Source: Caldifarciminota bacterium
GTDB taxonomy: Bacteria > Hydrothermota > UBA3073
Length of the DNA: 34,855 nt
Direction of reading: 5' to 3'
Assembly (NCBI GenBank): GCA_023129165.1
Contig: JAGMCL010000052.1
Coordinates: 1 to 34,855 of the forward strand
This document shows, in pieces, positions 10,057-18,789 of this stretch. The notes beneath the pieces were generated by a model. It was not told where the DNA came from, searched no databases, and was given only the letters and a program-made list of their open reading frames with translations. How positions within the stretch are numbered: position 1 is the stretch's first letter; every line of letters starts with the position of its first letter. The position numbers were made by a program, and so were the translations under genes.

Positions 10057-12263
10057 TGTGCAGCTCCAATTTTTTTTATTAATTTCCTTACCTTCAAATA
10101 TGAACCAAGGTTGAATTTTGCTTTTGAAACACCATAGCCCACTTTAATTGAATAAGCATGTTCAGGTAATATATCAAATATATCCTCATCAGTCAAATCG
10201 TCACCTATCGAAAGTATGAAGTCCCATCTTAATTTTGACAACCAGTATAAGGCTGGTCGAGCTTTATTTACTCCAACATTCTTGATTTCAATAACCTTAT
10301 TTCCTTCCATAACACAAATATCTAAATTAGTAATTAAATGTTCAAGGTCATCTCTTAACTCACCAACTCTAATTGAAGTCAACTCAGGATCTGCTTTCCT
10401 ATAGTGCCAGACTAAAGAATATTCTTTTTCTTCAAGAAAAGAACCTGGAGTTCTATCCACATATAACTCAAGAACAGACCTTATTTCCTCCTTCCAATTA
10501 TTCCTCAAAGGTTCTATCATATTCCACTTACTATCTTCTTTTATCCAGACTCCGTGTTCAGCACTCAATGATATATTCAGGTTTCCAAACCATTTATCTA
10601 ACGTTTTTCTGTCTCTTCCACTTATTATAACAACCTTATTTCGTCTATCTTCTGTAAGCGTCTTGAGAAGACATAAAATCTCTTTATCGGGTTCTGCTTT
10701 TTCAGGTCTTGTAAAAAAAGGAATTAGTGTTCCATCATAATCTAATAATAACAACCTCTTAGTACTCCTTCTGTAATCTACAATTATATCTTCTTCAATC
10801 TTCTTACTTAAATGTCTCGAGAAGAGATTCTGTTGAAGTTTCTTTGTCTTATATAATCCATCTATAAAATCATTAGCCCATTGGGTTACATTATATCGCT
10901 TTAACCTCTTTTGCATAGTCTTATTACACGTAACCTGTTCAATCTCCGACATCTTCAATGCTTCAAACAATGCCTGAGAGACCTCCTGCTTATCGTTTGG
11001 ATTCACAACAAGTGCCTCACAGAGTTCTTTGACTGAACCAGCCATTTCACTAAGGATTAGAACACCTCTACCATTGGTTTTGCTGGCAATATATTCCTTG
11101 GCAATTAGATTCATTCCATCCCGCAAAGGGGTTACCAGTGCAACATCAGCAAGGTTATAAAGAGATGCCAAACTGCTATAAGACAAAAAGCGATACAGAT
11201 ACCAGATAGGAAGCCAACCAAACGTCCCATGTTTGCCATTTATTCTACCAACCATTTCATCTACCTCTTTTTTTAGTTGTATATAGGTTTCCACACCCGT
11301 TCGAGACGGTACTGCAACCATTATTAGGGTAACCTTATTCTTGTATTCCGGATACGTATCAAGAAAATGATCAAATGCCTTAAGACGCTGGGGTAAACCT
11401 TTGGTGTAATCGAGCCTATCGACAGAGAGGATTATTTTTTGATCTTTCACTCTTTTACGCATTCTGTCCGTTTCTTTTTTTACAGCTTCATTATTTGCTG
11501 AATCAGCAAATCGCATATAATCTATTCCCATTGGAAAGGCATCAACTTTTACAATTCTATTACCAACAGTTATCGTATTTAGAACATACTCATAACCTAA
11601 GAGGCGTCGTACACTACTTAGAAAATGCCTTACATAGTCGTAGATATGAAATCCAATTAGATCTGCGCCTAATATGCCCTTTAATACCTCTTTTCTCCAA
11701 GGAATAAGACGAAATATTTCGAATGAAGGGAATGGAATATGAAGGAAAAAACCAATTTTGGCATTCGGTAATTTTTCTCTTAAACACATTGGCAAATACA
11801 TAAGATGGTAATCATGAATCCAAATAATATCGTCGGGTTTTGCAATTTTTACAATCTCATCACAAAATAATTTGTTCACCTCCTTATAGGATGACCAAAA
11901 ATCCTTATTATATACTGTATAATGGGTAAAGTAGTGGAAGAGCGGCCAAATAGTTCGATTGGAAAAACCATGATAGTACATTCTAATGTCTTTTCTGGAT
12001 AAAAAAATCGGGTGACTATCCCAATCAGTTATCAATTCCCTCCTAACACTATTTTTTTCTTCTCCGCTAATCTTTTCTGAAGATACCCCACACCATCCTA
12101 TCCACATGCTATTATACGATTGATAAAATGCACCTAAACCGGTAGCCAATCCGCCCACACTACGACGTAAACGTAAATTACCTTTCCTGCGTTCAATTGT
12201 TATAGGCAAACGGTTCGACACTATTAATAACCTATGTCTACTCCCCTCATCTTCTTTTATCAT
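10053..12263 (-). CDS. Bifunctional trehalose-6-phosphate synthase / phosphatase (OtsA-OtsB fusion)
   Basis: 736 aa; N-terminal GT20 (LIVSNRLPITIER, IWIHDYHLMYLP, GADLIGFHIYDYVRHF, VDRLDYTKGLPQRL) and C-terminal HAD phosphatase (LLLLDYDGTLIPF, VVIISGRDRKTL, SIGDDLTDEDIF). Confidence 0.97.
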   Translation of the reverse strand: MIKEDEGSRHRLLIVSNRLPITIERRKGNLRLRRSVGGLATGLGAFYQSYNSMWIGWCGVSSEKISGEEKNSVRRELITDWDSHPIFLSRKDIRMYYHGFSNRTIWPLFHYFTHYTVYNKDFWSSYKEVNKLFCDEIVKIAKPDDIIWIHDYHLMYLPMCLREKLPNAKIGFFLHIPFPSFEIFRLIPWRKEVLKGILGADLIGFHIYDYVRHFLSSVRRLLGYEYVLNTITVGNRIVKVDAFPMGIDYMRFADSANNEAVKKETDRMRKRVKDQKIILSVDRLDYTKGLPQRLKAFDHFLDTYPEYKNKVTLIMVAVPSRTGVETYIQLKKEVDEMVGRINGKHGTFGWLPIWYLYRFLSYSSLASLYNLADVALVTPLRDGMNLIAKEYIASKTNGRGVLILSEMAGSVKELCEALVVNPNDKQEVSQALFEALKMSEIEQVTCNKTMQKRLKRYNVTQWANDFIDGLYKTKKLQQNLFSRHLSKKIEEDIIVDYRRSTKRLLLLDYDGTLIPFFTRPEKAEPDKEILCLLKTLTEDRRNKVVIISGRDRKTLDKWFGNLNISLSAEHGVWIKEDSKWNMIEPLRNNWKEEIRSVLELYVDRTPGSFLEEKEYSLVWHYRKADPELTSIRVGELRDDLEHLITNLDICVMEGNKVIEIKNVGVNKARPALYWLSKLRWDFILSIGDDLTDEDIFDILPEHAYSIKVGYGVSKAKFNLGSYLKVRKLIKKIGAAQ

Positions 12264-12324
12264 ATTCCCCCAATATTATTTATTTTGTAATATGCTCTAT
12301 GTCTTACAACTCTCTTCCCTCTTC

Positions 12325-12343
12325 GCCCCGCCAAAGGCGGGGC
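12325..12343. repeat. GCCCCGCC-GGCGGGGC hairpin
   Basis: GCCCCGCCAAAGGCGGGGC, 24 bp beyond the sppA stop. Confidence 0.75.
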
Positions 12344-12366
12344 TCCCACCATTTAACATTTTCCCC

Positions 12367-14586
12367 TTATCTCTCCTTCACCTCGAGGATGTAAGGCATC
12401 ATATATAGATACTCAGAGGAAAGGAGCGAACTAATTGACGATAAATAATTGTCTAAATCAAATGGGGAACCCATCATGTCAAAACCAAATCCTGTCTTCG
12501 GTTTGGGATATATATCGACATCTCTATCTTTAATATTTGCCATTCTCTGTGCCTCATCCAGTGCATCGAGCAAGCCTCCTATTTCATCTATAAGCCCTAA
12601 CTCCTTTGCCTTAATTCCACTCCATATCCTTCCCTCTCCAATGGAGTGTATATATTCTTTTGAAGTATCCCTCTCTGATGCAACAAGATTGATAAACCTA
12701 TCATAATACCATTCAACAGATTTTTTGATTCTCTCACGTTCATATTCATCCCACTTATGTATCTCAGACATTATATCTGCATGCTTACCCAATTTTAATA
12801 TATCCCATGATATTCCAATTTTATCATAGAGCTCCTTAAAAATAAAGCTTATCCAGAAAACACCTATTGAGCCGGTAAGTGATGTATTGTCTGCAAAAAT
12901 TTTATCCCCATATAGGGATATTATATATCCGCCTGAACCTGCAACACCTCCCATTGAGATTATAACAGGTTTATCCTTACTTATATCCCTTACGACATTT
13001 GTAATTAGTTCTGATGCTAACGCATCTCCCCCTCCAGAGTTTACCCTAAAGACTACCGCCTTTATATCTTCATCATCCCTTATACCCTCAAGCGTTTTTA
13101 CCATATCATCTGAGCCCATATAACCCTGTGATGATTTACCCTGAATTATATATCCATCCGCAATAACAAGCGCTATCTTCTCTTTATCTGTTCTCCATTC
13201 TCTCTTTACTGTTTTTACCTTCACGAATTTCCTTACTTCAGTATTTAATAAAGAATCTAAATCCTTCTCTTCCAGTGCAGCATCTATCAATCCAGCTTCT
13301 ACTGCCTCATCGCTATTAAAGAAAATACCTTCATCAATGAGTTTTTGCAGGCTATCTGTTGACATACTCCTTGCCTCAGCGATAATCTCAATTGTAGGAT
13401 AATAAACATCTTCAAGATACTCGATATACTGAAGGCTGTCTTCCTCTGACATATCCTCTCTTTCAAATGTCTCTGGAGCAGATTTAAATCTACCTATTCC
13501 TTCAACCTGAGCCTCTACACCTATTTTTTCCATTGTACCCTTAAAATATATCCTCCTGATATGTATCCCGGGAATCACAACATCTCCAATTGGATGAAGG
13601 AATATCGAATCTGCCACAGATGAGAGGTAGAGAGAGCCCAGACCATAAAATAGCGAGTATATATATATTTTCTTACCACTTGCCTTAAATCGACTCAGTT
13701 CATTCCTTATCTCCTCCCATTTGCTCATATGCATCAAAGAACCTTTTAATTCCAAAACCAGACCTTTACAGGCATCATCCTCTGAAAGTTCCTTTATCTG
13801 AGATAACAACCTATAAAAGGGCGCATCAATCTTCTCAAACAAAAATTGACTTCTTTTAAGCTCAGGATAAGAACCTTCTATCTTTAGCTCTGCAAGGCAA
13901 GGTTTGGGTTTTATGAAGGTTGGATATTTCTCGTTTGATAGGACTAAACCTGCATTATAAGTTTCGTTATCATCATTTTTACCATATCTGCCACCTAAAC
14001 CGATATTACCAAAAGAGACGGAAATACCTGCATTCCATACATCCTCATTACCATAACCCTCTATGAAAATTCCATTCACAGGTTCTACCTTCAATCCCAC
14101 TAAATAATCCGAAGACTCATCCTCAACATTGTAGTTATAATCAAAACTTAGTGTTATTCTATCAGTACCTGGTCTAATGGCAATACCAGACTTGAGTAAA
14201 AAATCATCTCCTATCTTATCACCCACCAATCCGAGTGAAAGAAATCTGTGGGGTCTTACCGTTGTTCCGATAAGGTAGCCCTTTGTATCACCAAATTTGT
14301 ATCCATAACCCATATGTAACCAATCACATATTCGAGCTCCACTTGAAAGCACATAACTTGTTTGTTCACCCCTTATAACTGTTCCAAAACCCAGATTACC
14401 AAGCGAAAGACCAATAGTATGAGAAGTATCTACATCACTAAAACTTCCAAGATAAGATAATTCAAGCCCTGGAGATACTGCAATCCCTGACGGATTTACA
14501 AACGACGAAAACGACCTCTGAGTTGTTGATACACTTACATCAGCAAATAGTGTAATCACAACAGACATCAGGATGTTAGCAAACAT
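12367..14586 (-). CDS. SppA-type signal peptide peptidase (S49) with N-terminal beta-barrel-like domain
   Basis: 739 aa; catalytic Lys region GIGRFKSAPETFEREDMSEED and catalytic Ser region GGVAGSGGYIISL, VNSGGGDALASE, TGSIGVF; residues ~1-220 are Gly/aromatic alternating strands. Confidence 0.92.
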   Translation of the reverse strand: MFANILMSVVITLFADVSVSTTQRSFSSFVNPSGIAVSPGLELSYLGSFSDVDTSHTIGLSLGNLGFGTVIRGEQTSYVLSSGARICDWLHMGYGYKFGDTKGYLIGTTVRPHRFLSLGLVGDKIGDDFLLKSGIAIRPGTDRITLSFDYNYNVEDESSDYLVGLKVEPVNGIFIEGYGNEDVWNAGISVSFGNIGLGGRYGKNDDNETYNAGLVLSNEKYPTFIKPKPCLAELKIEGSYPELKRSQFLFEKIDAPFYRLLSQIKELSEDDACKGLVLELKGSLMHMSKWEEIRNELSRFKASGKKIYIYSLFYGLGSLYLSSVADSIFLHPIGDVVIPGIHIRRIYFKGTMEKIGVEAQVEGIGRFKSAPETFEREDMSEEDSLQYIEYLEDVYYPTIEIIAEARSMSTDSLQKLIDEGIFFNSDEAVEAGLIDAALEEKDLDSLLNTEVRKFVKVKTVKREWRTDKEKIALVIADGYIIQGKSSQGYMGSDDMVKTLEGIRDDEDIKAVVFRVNSGGGDALASELITNVVRDISKDKPVIISMGGVAGSGGYIISLYGDKIFADNTSLTGSIGVFWISFIFKELYDKIGISWDILKLGKHADIMSEIHKWDEYERERIKKSVEWYYDRFINLVASERDTSKEYIHSIGEGRIWSGIKAKELGLIDEIGGLLDALDEAQRMANIKDRDVDIYPKPKTGFGFDMMGSPFDLDNYLSSISSLLSSEYLYMMPYILEVKER

Positions 14587-14713
14587 ATGCCCTCCTCTGA
14601 TTTATATAGTATTGTAAAAAATCTCTTATGGATTTTCTCTTAATTCGTTAGCTAACGAATAATCCACTGCTTCTTATATGGTTATCAATTTTTGACTTGC
14701 CTCCTCCTGATTC

Positions 14714-14758
14714 TTGTAGGGGTCGGATTCCTGCCCGACGGCAGACGGGTATCCGACC
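14714..14758 (+). repeat. TGTAGG-type hairpin with insert; T-tract follows
   Basis: TTGTAGG-GGTCGGAT-TCCT-[GCCCGACGGCAGACGGGT]-ATCCGACC then TGTTTTTTTT. Confidence 0.7.
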
Positions 14759-14770
14759 TGTTTTTTTTAT

Positions 14771-14790
14771 GGGTTCGATAAATCGAACCC
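14771..14790. repeat. Perfect 9-bp-stem hairpin adjoining CCTACA
   Basis: GGGTTCGAT AA ATCGAACCC CTACAT; reverse complement begins ATGTAGGGG. Confidence 0.7.
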
Positions 14791-14973
14791 CTACATTTTC
14801 ACTTTCTTATTCTTTTCTATACGGATCCTTCGGACATATTATTTTTGACAGTACCTTTTATATGTATTATTAAATCATTAAATGCATTGTTTATTATAAC
14901 CTTAAATTCCCCAAAAGTCAAGTGAAAATGATGACCAATAGTTCGTAATTAAAGTTGCTTTGTATAAAAATTC

Positions 14974-15002
14974 TTGCAAAATTAAAAAATTTATGGTATA
15001 AT
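14974..15002 (+). promoter_or_regulatory. Sigma70-type promoter copy 1
   Basis: TTGCAA (14974-14979), 17-nt spacer, TATAAT (14997-15002). Confidence 0.65.
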
Positions 15003-15038
15003 ACTATATAATCGTAGATTATCTTTATCGATATATAT

Positions 15039-15136
15039 GGCATAGTATTTTAAATAAACTGTTATCTACGTATTGAGTCACCAACCATAGATAATGAAAT
15101 TTGGTTCTTCTCTAATTTAGTTTATAAAATACTGCC
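15039..15136. repeat. Imperfect inverted repeat ~98 bp
   Basis: GGCATAGTATTTTAAATAAACT (15039-15060) pairs with AGTTTATAAAATACTGCC (15119-15136); inner TTATCTA/TAGATAA arms. Confidence 0.6.
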
Positions 15137-15300
15137 AGTCGACAAATAAATAAGGTCAATTTACCTTGAATACCTACTTGTTGTTTATTTCCGCGCATAA
15201 CCATTTGTAGGCACAGATTCAATCTGTGCTTACTTACAAAAATTGAAAAGACGTGATATAATTATGAGAGAAATAAGCAAAGAATTTAGGAAACTAAAAT

Positions 15301-15707
15301 ATGAAAGATTCAGTTATAGATAACCAGACAATTGTTCCGATAGAGATAATTGAAAAACGGATCTATCTATTCCGTGGGAAAAAAGTTATGATTGATTCAC
15401 ATTTAGCCGAACTCTATGGTGTTCAAACAAAAGTTCTTGTCCAAGCTGTTAAGCGAAATATAGACCGATTCCCTAAAGATTTTATGTTCCAGCTTACCAA
15501 AGATGAATTTGACGCTTTGAGGTCACAAATTGTGACCTCAAACGAGGGACGTGGTGGTAGACGCTATCCTCCTTACGCCTTTACCGAACAGGGCGTTGCA
15601 ATGCTTTCTAGCGTTTTACACAGCAAACGCGCCATTCGGGTCAACTTATGGCACCACCCGAAAAGCCCCACCGGAAAATTGGATTTCATAAAGAGAATGA
15701 AAGATGA
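15301..15707 (+). pseudogene. ORF6N-domain protein, internal deletion plus frameshift
   Basis: Intact ORF6N N-terminus ([46 protein letters not shown]...[24 protein letters not shown]); then +1 frame encodes the usual C-terminus [20 protein letters not shown] (15648-15707). Track ORF 15301..15753 reads through in the wrong frame. Confidence 0.8.
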
Positions 15708-15757
15708 TGGTCTGGTTGTTCTTTTTAGGTGTTCGGCTCTTTCTCTCCTATAAAACC

Positions 15758-15786
15758 TTGCAAAAGTAGAAAAATTGTAGTATAAT
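15758..15786 (+). promoter_or_regulatory. Sigma70-type promoter copy 2
   Basis: TTGCAA (15758-15763), 17 nt, TATAAT (15781-15786); similar in spacer sequence to copies 1 and 3. Confidence 0.65.
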
Positions 15787-15857
15787 GAGAGTTAGTTTAG
15801 GTTTTTCCGTTCTGTTTCGTGTCGAAAAGCAGAATAAGAGATGGAAATTGTTCTGTT

Positions 15858-16130
15858 TGATTAAATGACTGACAGATAAAAGCAGTGATGTATGTAAAAG
15901 AAAAAGGATGGATTACGAATAAGGAATATAGAGAAATGTTCGCAACGACAGACAGAACTGCTCTTAGGGATTTAATCGTTATTTGTGAAAAAGGCATTTT
16001 TCAAAAGGTAGGTAAGACTGGAAGAAAGACTGAATATATCATATCCCGACAGAAACCCGACAAACCCGACAATTGCCTCATAAACGCCTCAGAAACGACC
16101 CAAAGGTGTCAAAAGGGATCAAAGGGGTAA
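15858..16130 (+). pseudogene. C-terminal remnant of a COG2865-type (AlbA_2/HATPase_c_4) transcriptional regulator
   Basis: *LND*QIKAVMYVKEKGWITNKEYREMFATTDRTALRDLIVICEKGIFQKVGKTGRKTEYII parallels the C-terminus of 19707-21182 (GLNDRQIEALRLMVNEGKALTNIKYRELFNVSNQTFVRDM) with two in-frame TGA codons. Confidence 0.75.
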
Positions 16131-16247
16131 TAAAGGGGCGCCAAAGGGGCAGGAGCCACATGAACCTAAAACGACCTGAACGAACCAAAAATGAGCCAAA
16201 AAATACCTGAAACTTTATGTCCCTAAAAATAAAAAATGTCCCTAAAA

Positions 16248-16360
16248 ATGTCCGAAATCAGTAATCACTGGACAAAACTTATACGGGGCTGGCGATGGGT
16301 GAGTCTACTGCTTATTCTTACTCCCTACTACTTACTATTGACTTCTCACTGCCCTTCTTA
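16248..16360 (+). pseudogene. 5' remnant of a second hsdS gene
   Basis: MSEISNHWTKLIRGWRWVSLL... matches intact hsdS start MSEISNHQTELPGGWRWGKLGEV, with the same upstream ATGTCCCTAAAAA(T)AAAAAATGTCC context. Confidence 0.75.
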
Positions 16361-16388
16361 AGGTAATTTGTTTATTGCCAAAAAAAAC

Positions 16389-16417
16389 TTGCAGAAATAA
16401 GAAAGTTGTGGTATAAT
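16389..16417 (+). promoter_or_regulatory. Sigma70-type promoter copy 3 (hsdR)
   Basis: TTGCAG (16389-16394), 17 nt, TATAAT (16412-16417), 38 bp before hsdR ATG. Confidence 0.75.
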
Positions 16418-16455
16418 GTATAAATTACTCCTAATAAATGATATAATTATCTAAT

Positions 16456-18789
16456 ATGCATCTTAGTGAAGCAGATACAAGAGCGAAACTGATAGACCCT
16501 GCTCTCCATCTCTGTGGATGGACAGAAGACCTTGTAAGACGTGAAGAAACTGAGAGAGGTATTGATATTATAGATGGAAAACCACGCAGAAGAAGAAGGG
16601 GACGAATAGATTATATTCTACGCATTAAAGTTAATATTAACTCACAACCCATCGCAGTTGCTTTAATAGAAGCTAAGAAAAGCGATGACCCACCTGATAA
16701 AGGACTCGAACAAGCAAAGAAGTACGCAAGACTAAATAATGTGCCTTTTGTATATTCTTCCAATGGTCATCTTTTTGTGGAATATAACAACTTTACAGGT
16801 AGAACTTCTCATCCTTATCCTCTAGATAAGTTTCCTACACCATTTGAACTATGTCAGCGTTATGAAAAAGGGATTGGTATTTCACTTAATAAAGAAAATG
16901 CAAAGCCACTTCTTATCCCGTATCCAGGAGGTGAAGCAAGCCGTCGTTATTATCAGGATGCGGCAATTCGTGCTACACTCGAGAAAATTACACAGGGGAA
17001 AAAACGGATGCTTCTATTTCTTGCTACAGGCTCCGGGAAAACCTTCATTGCGGTTCGTCTTTTGAAGAAGATTGCAGATGCAGGGCATTTACATCGTGCT
17101 TTATTTCTTTGCGACAGGGATGAGCTCCGAAATCAGGGACTTTCAGCCTATCAAAATATTTTTGGTGCTGATGCTGCTTCTGTATCTACTGCAAATCCAC
17201 AGAAAAACGCAAGGATTTTAATAGCAACATATCAAACTCTTAATGTAGCAGGCGAGAACGAAGATGCTAAATTCTTACTCGATAACTATCCTGAAAACTA
17301 TTTCAGTCATATAATAATCGATGAATGCCATAGGAGTGCCTGGGGTAAATGGAGTATTGTACTAAAAAGAAATTCTAATGCGATTCAAATAGGACTTACA
17401 GCCACTCCACGTTACTGGGAAGGTGGTAGTAAGGAGGAAAAAAAAGTAGACAAAGAGATAACTGCCAACAACCTTCAATATTTTGGTGAACCAATTTACG
17501 AATACTCAATGTCACAAGGAATTGAAGATGGTTATCTCCCTGCTTGTGAGGTGATAAGACGCGATGTGAACCTCGATATAATAGGTGTTACACGAAATGA
17601 TATTAAAGTATTAGGTGCAAGAGATGCTACAACAGGTAAGCAACTTACACCCGACGAAACCCGTGAGATTTACGAAGCTACATCCTTTGAGGATATTATT
17701 CAATTGCCTGACAGAGTAGAAACAATGTGTAAAGACCTTTTTAAAATGTTCCTTCAAACGGGTGGACCTCACCAGAAGACGGTTATTTTTTGTGTACGTG
17801 ATACCCATGCAGATGCCATTGCCTCTGAAATAAATAATCTTTATGCTGAGTGGTGTTATAGAAATAAGCAAAAAAGATATGAGCCTTATGCATTCAAATG
17901 CACTGCTTCTGTGGGAGGAAGCAAATATATAGCAGATTTACGCGGCTTAGAGCGAAGTCATTTTATCGCTACTACAGTTGATTTAATAACTACAGGAGTT
18001 GATATACCAATATTACGTAATGTAGTATTCTTTAGATATATCCGCTCTCCAATATACTTTCAACAAATGATGGGAAGGGGATCAAGAATTCATCTTCCTA
18101 CAAATAAACTGATGTTTCGGGTTTATGATTATACGGATGCTACAAGACTGTTAGGAGAAGAGTTTAAGTCAAAACCCTCACCCACACGAGAAAAAAAGGA
18201 AACAGAAGAGGGAGAAAAAGAAAAAATAATCCGAGTAGAAGGATTTGATGTTCGAATTAATCCTGCCGGAACTTATATTGTCACTGAAAAAGAAGGAAGA
18301 TTATCGATGGTTACAGTAGAGGAGTACAAGCAGACTATTGCAGAGCACTTGGTTGAAAATGTCAAAACATTAGACGACCTTCGTCACCGATGGATAAATC
18401 CAGAGGAACGGGGAGAGCTTATAGATTCCCTTCCCGAAGACGGACGAGGAATAAGAATGCTGCAGGAACTTCTGAATCGAAAAGAATATGACCTTTATGA
18501 TTTAATGGCAGAAATCGGATTTGGTGTATCTCCTAAAAGTCGTGAGGAAAGAGTTGAAGCTCTTCAATATAAACATGCTGACTGGTTTAAACATTTACCC
18601 TCAGAAACAGCAAAAACATTGTTTGCACTTGCAAGGCAATTTAAAAGGGGGGGTACAGAAGAGTTAGAAAATCCCTATGTATTTGATGCCCCAGATGTTG
18701 TTAAAGCGGGTGGACATCAAGCCTTAAAAGTACTCGGTGAACCAAAAGACATTATTATTGAGATGAAAAGGAGGTTATTTGCAGCCTGA
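16456..18789 (+). CDS. hsdR: Type I restriction endonuclease R subunit (EcoEI-like)
   Basis: 777 aa; nuclease core RIDYIL...AVALIEAKKSDD, Walker A LATGSGKTFIAV, IIIDECHRSAWG, GLTATP, QMMGRGSRIH, EcoEI_R_C-type C-terminus. Confidence 0.96.
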   Translation: MHLSEADTRAKLIDPALHLCGWTEDLVRREETERGIDIIDGKPRRRRRGRIDYILRIKVNINSQPIAVALIEAKKSDDPPDKGLEQAKKYARLNNVPFVYSSNGHLFVEYNNFTGRTSHPYPLDKFPTPFELCQRYEKGIGISLNKENAKPLLIPYPGGEASRRYYQDAAIRATLEKITQGKKRMLLFLATGSGKTFIAVRLLKKIADAGHLHRALFLCDRDELRNQGLSAYQNIFGADAASVSTANPQKNARILIATYQTLNVAGENEDAKFLLDNYPENYFSHIIIDECHRSAWGKWSIVLKRNSNAIQIGLTATPRYWEGGSKEEKKVDKEITANNLQYFGEPIYEYSMSQGIEDGYLPACEVIRRDVNLDIIGVTRNDIKVLGARDATTGKQLTPDETREIYEATSFEDIIQLPDRVETMCKDLFKMFLQTGGPHQKTVIFCVRDTHADAIASEINNLYAEWCYRNKQKRYEPYAFKCTASVGGSKYIADLRGLERSHFIATTVDLITTGVDIPILRNVVFFRYIRSPIYFQQMMGRGSRIHLPTNKLMFRVYDYTDATRLLGEEFKSKPSPTREKKETEEGEKEKIIRVEGFDVRINPAGTYIVTEKEGRLSMVTVEEYKQTIAEHLVENVKTLDDLRHRWINPEERGELIDSLPEDGRGIRMLQELLNRKEYDLYDLMAEIGFGVSPKSREERVEALQYKHADWFKHLPSETAKTLFALARQFKRGGTEELENPYVFDAPDVVKAGGHQALKVLGEPKDIIIEMKRRLFAA

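Noticed and set aside
14714-14768. Rho-independent terminator (hairpin + T8)
   Set aside because: Looks terminator-like on the + strand, but no + strand gene ends nearby; better explained as a TGTAGG-family hairpin with an insert.
15797-15997. 66-aa minus ORF
   Set aside because: Antisense to the COG2865 remnant, no signature.
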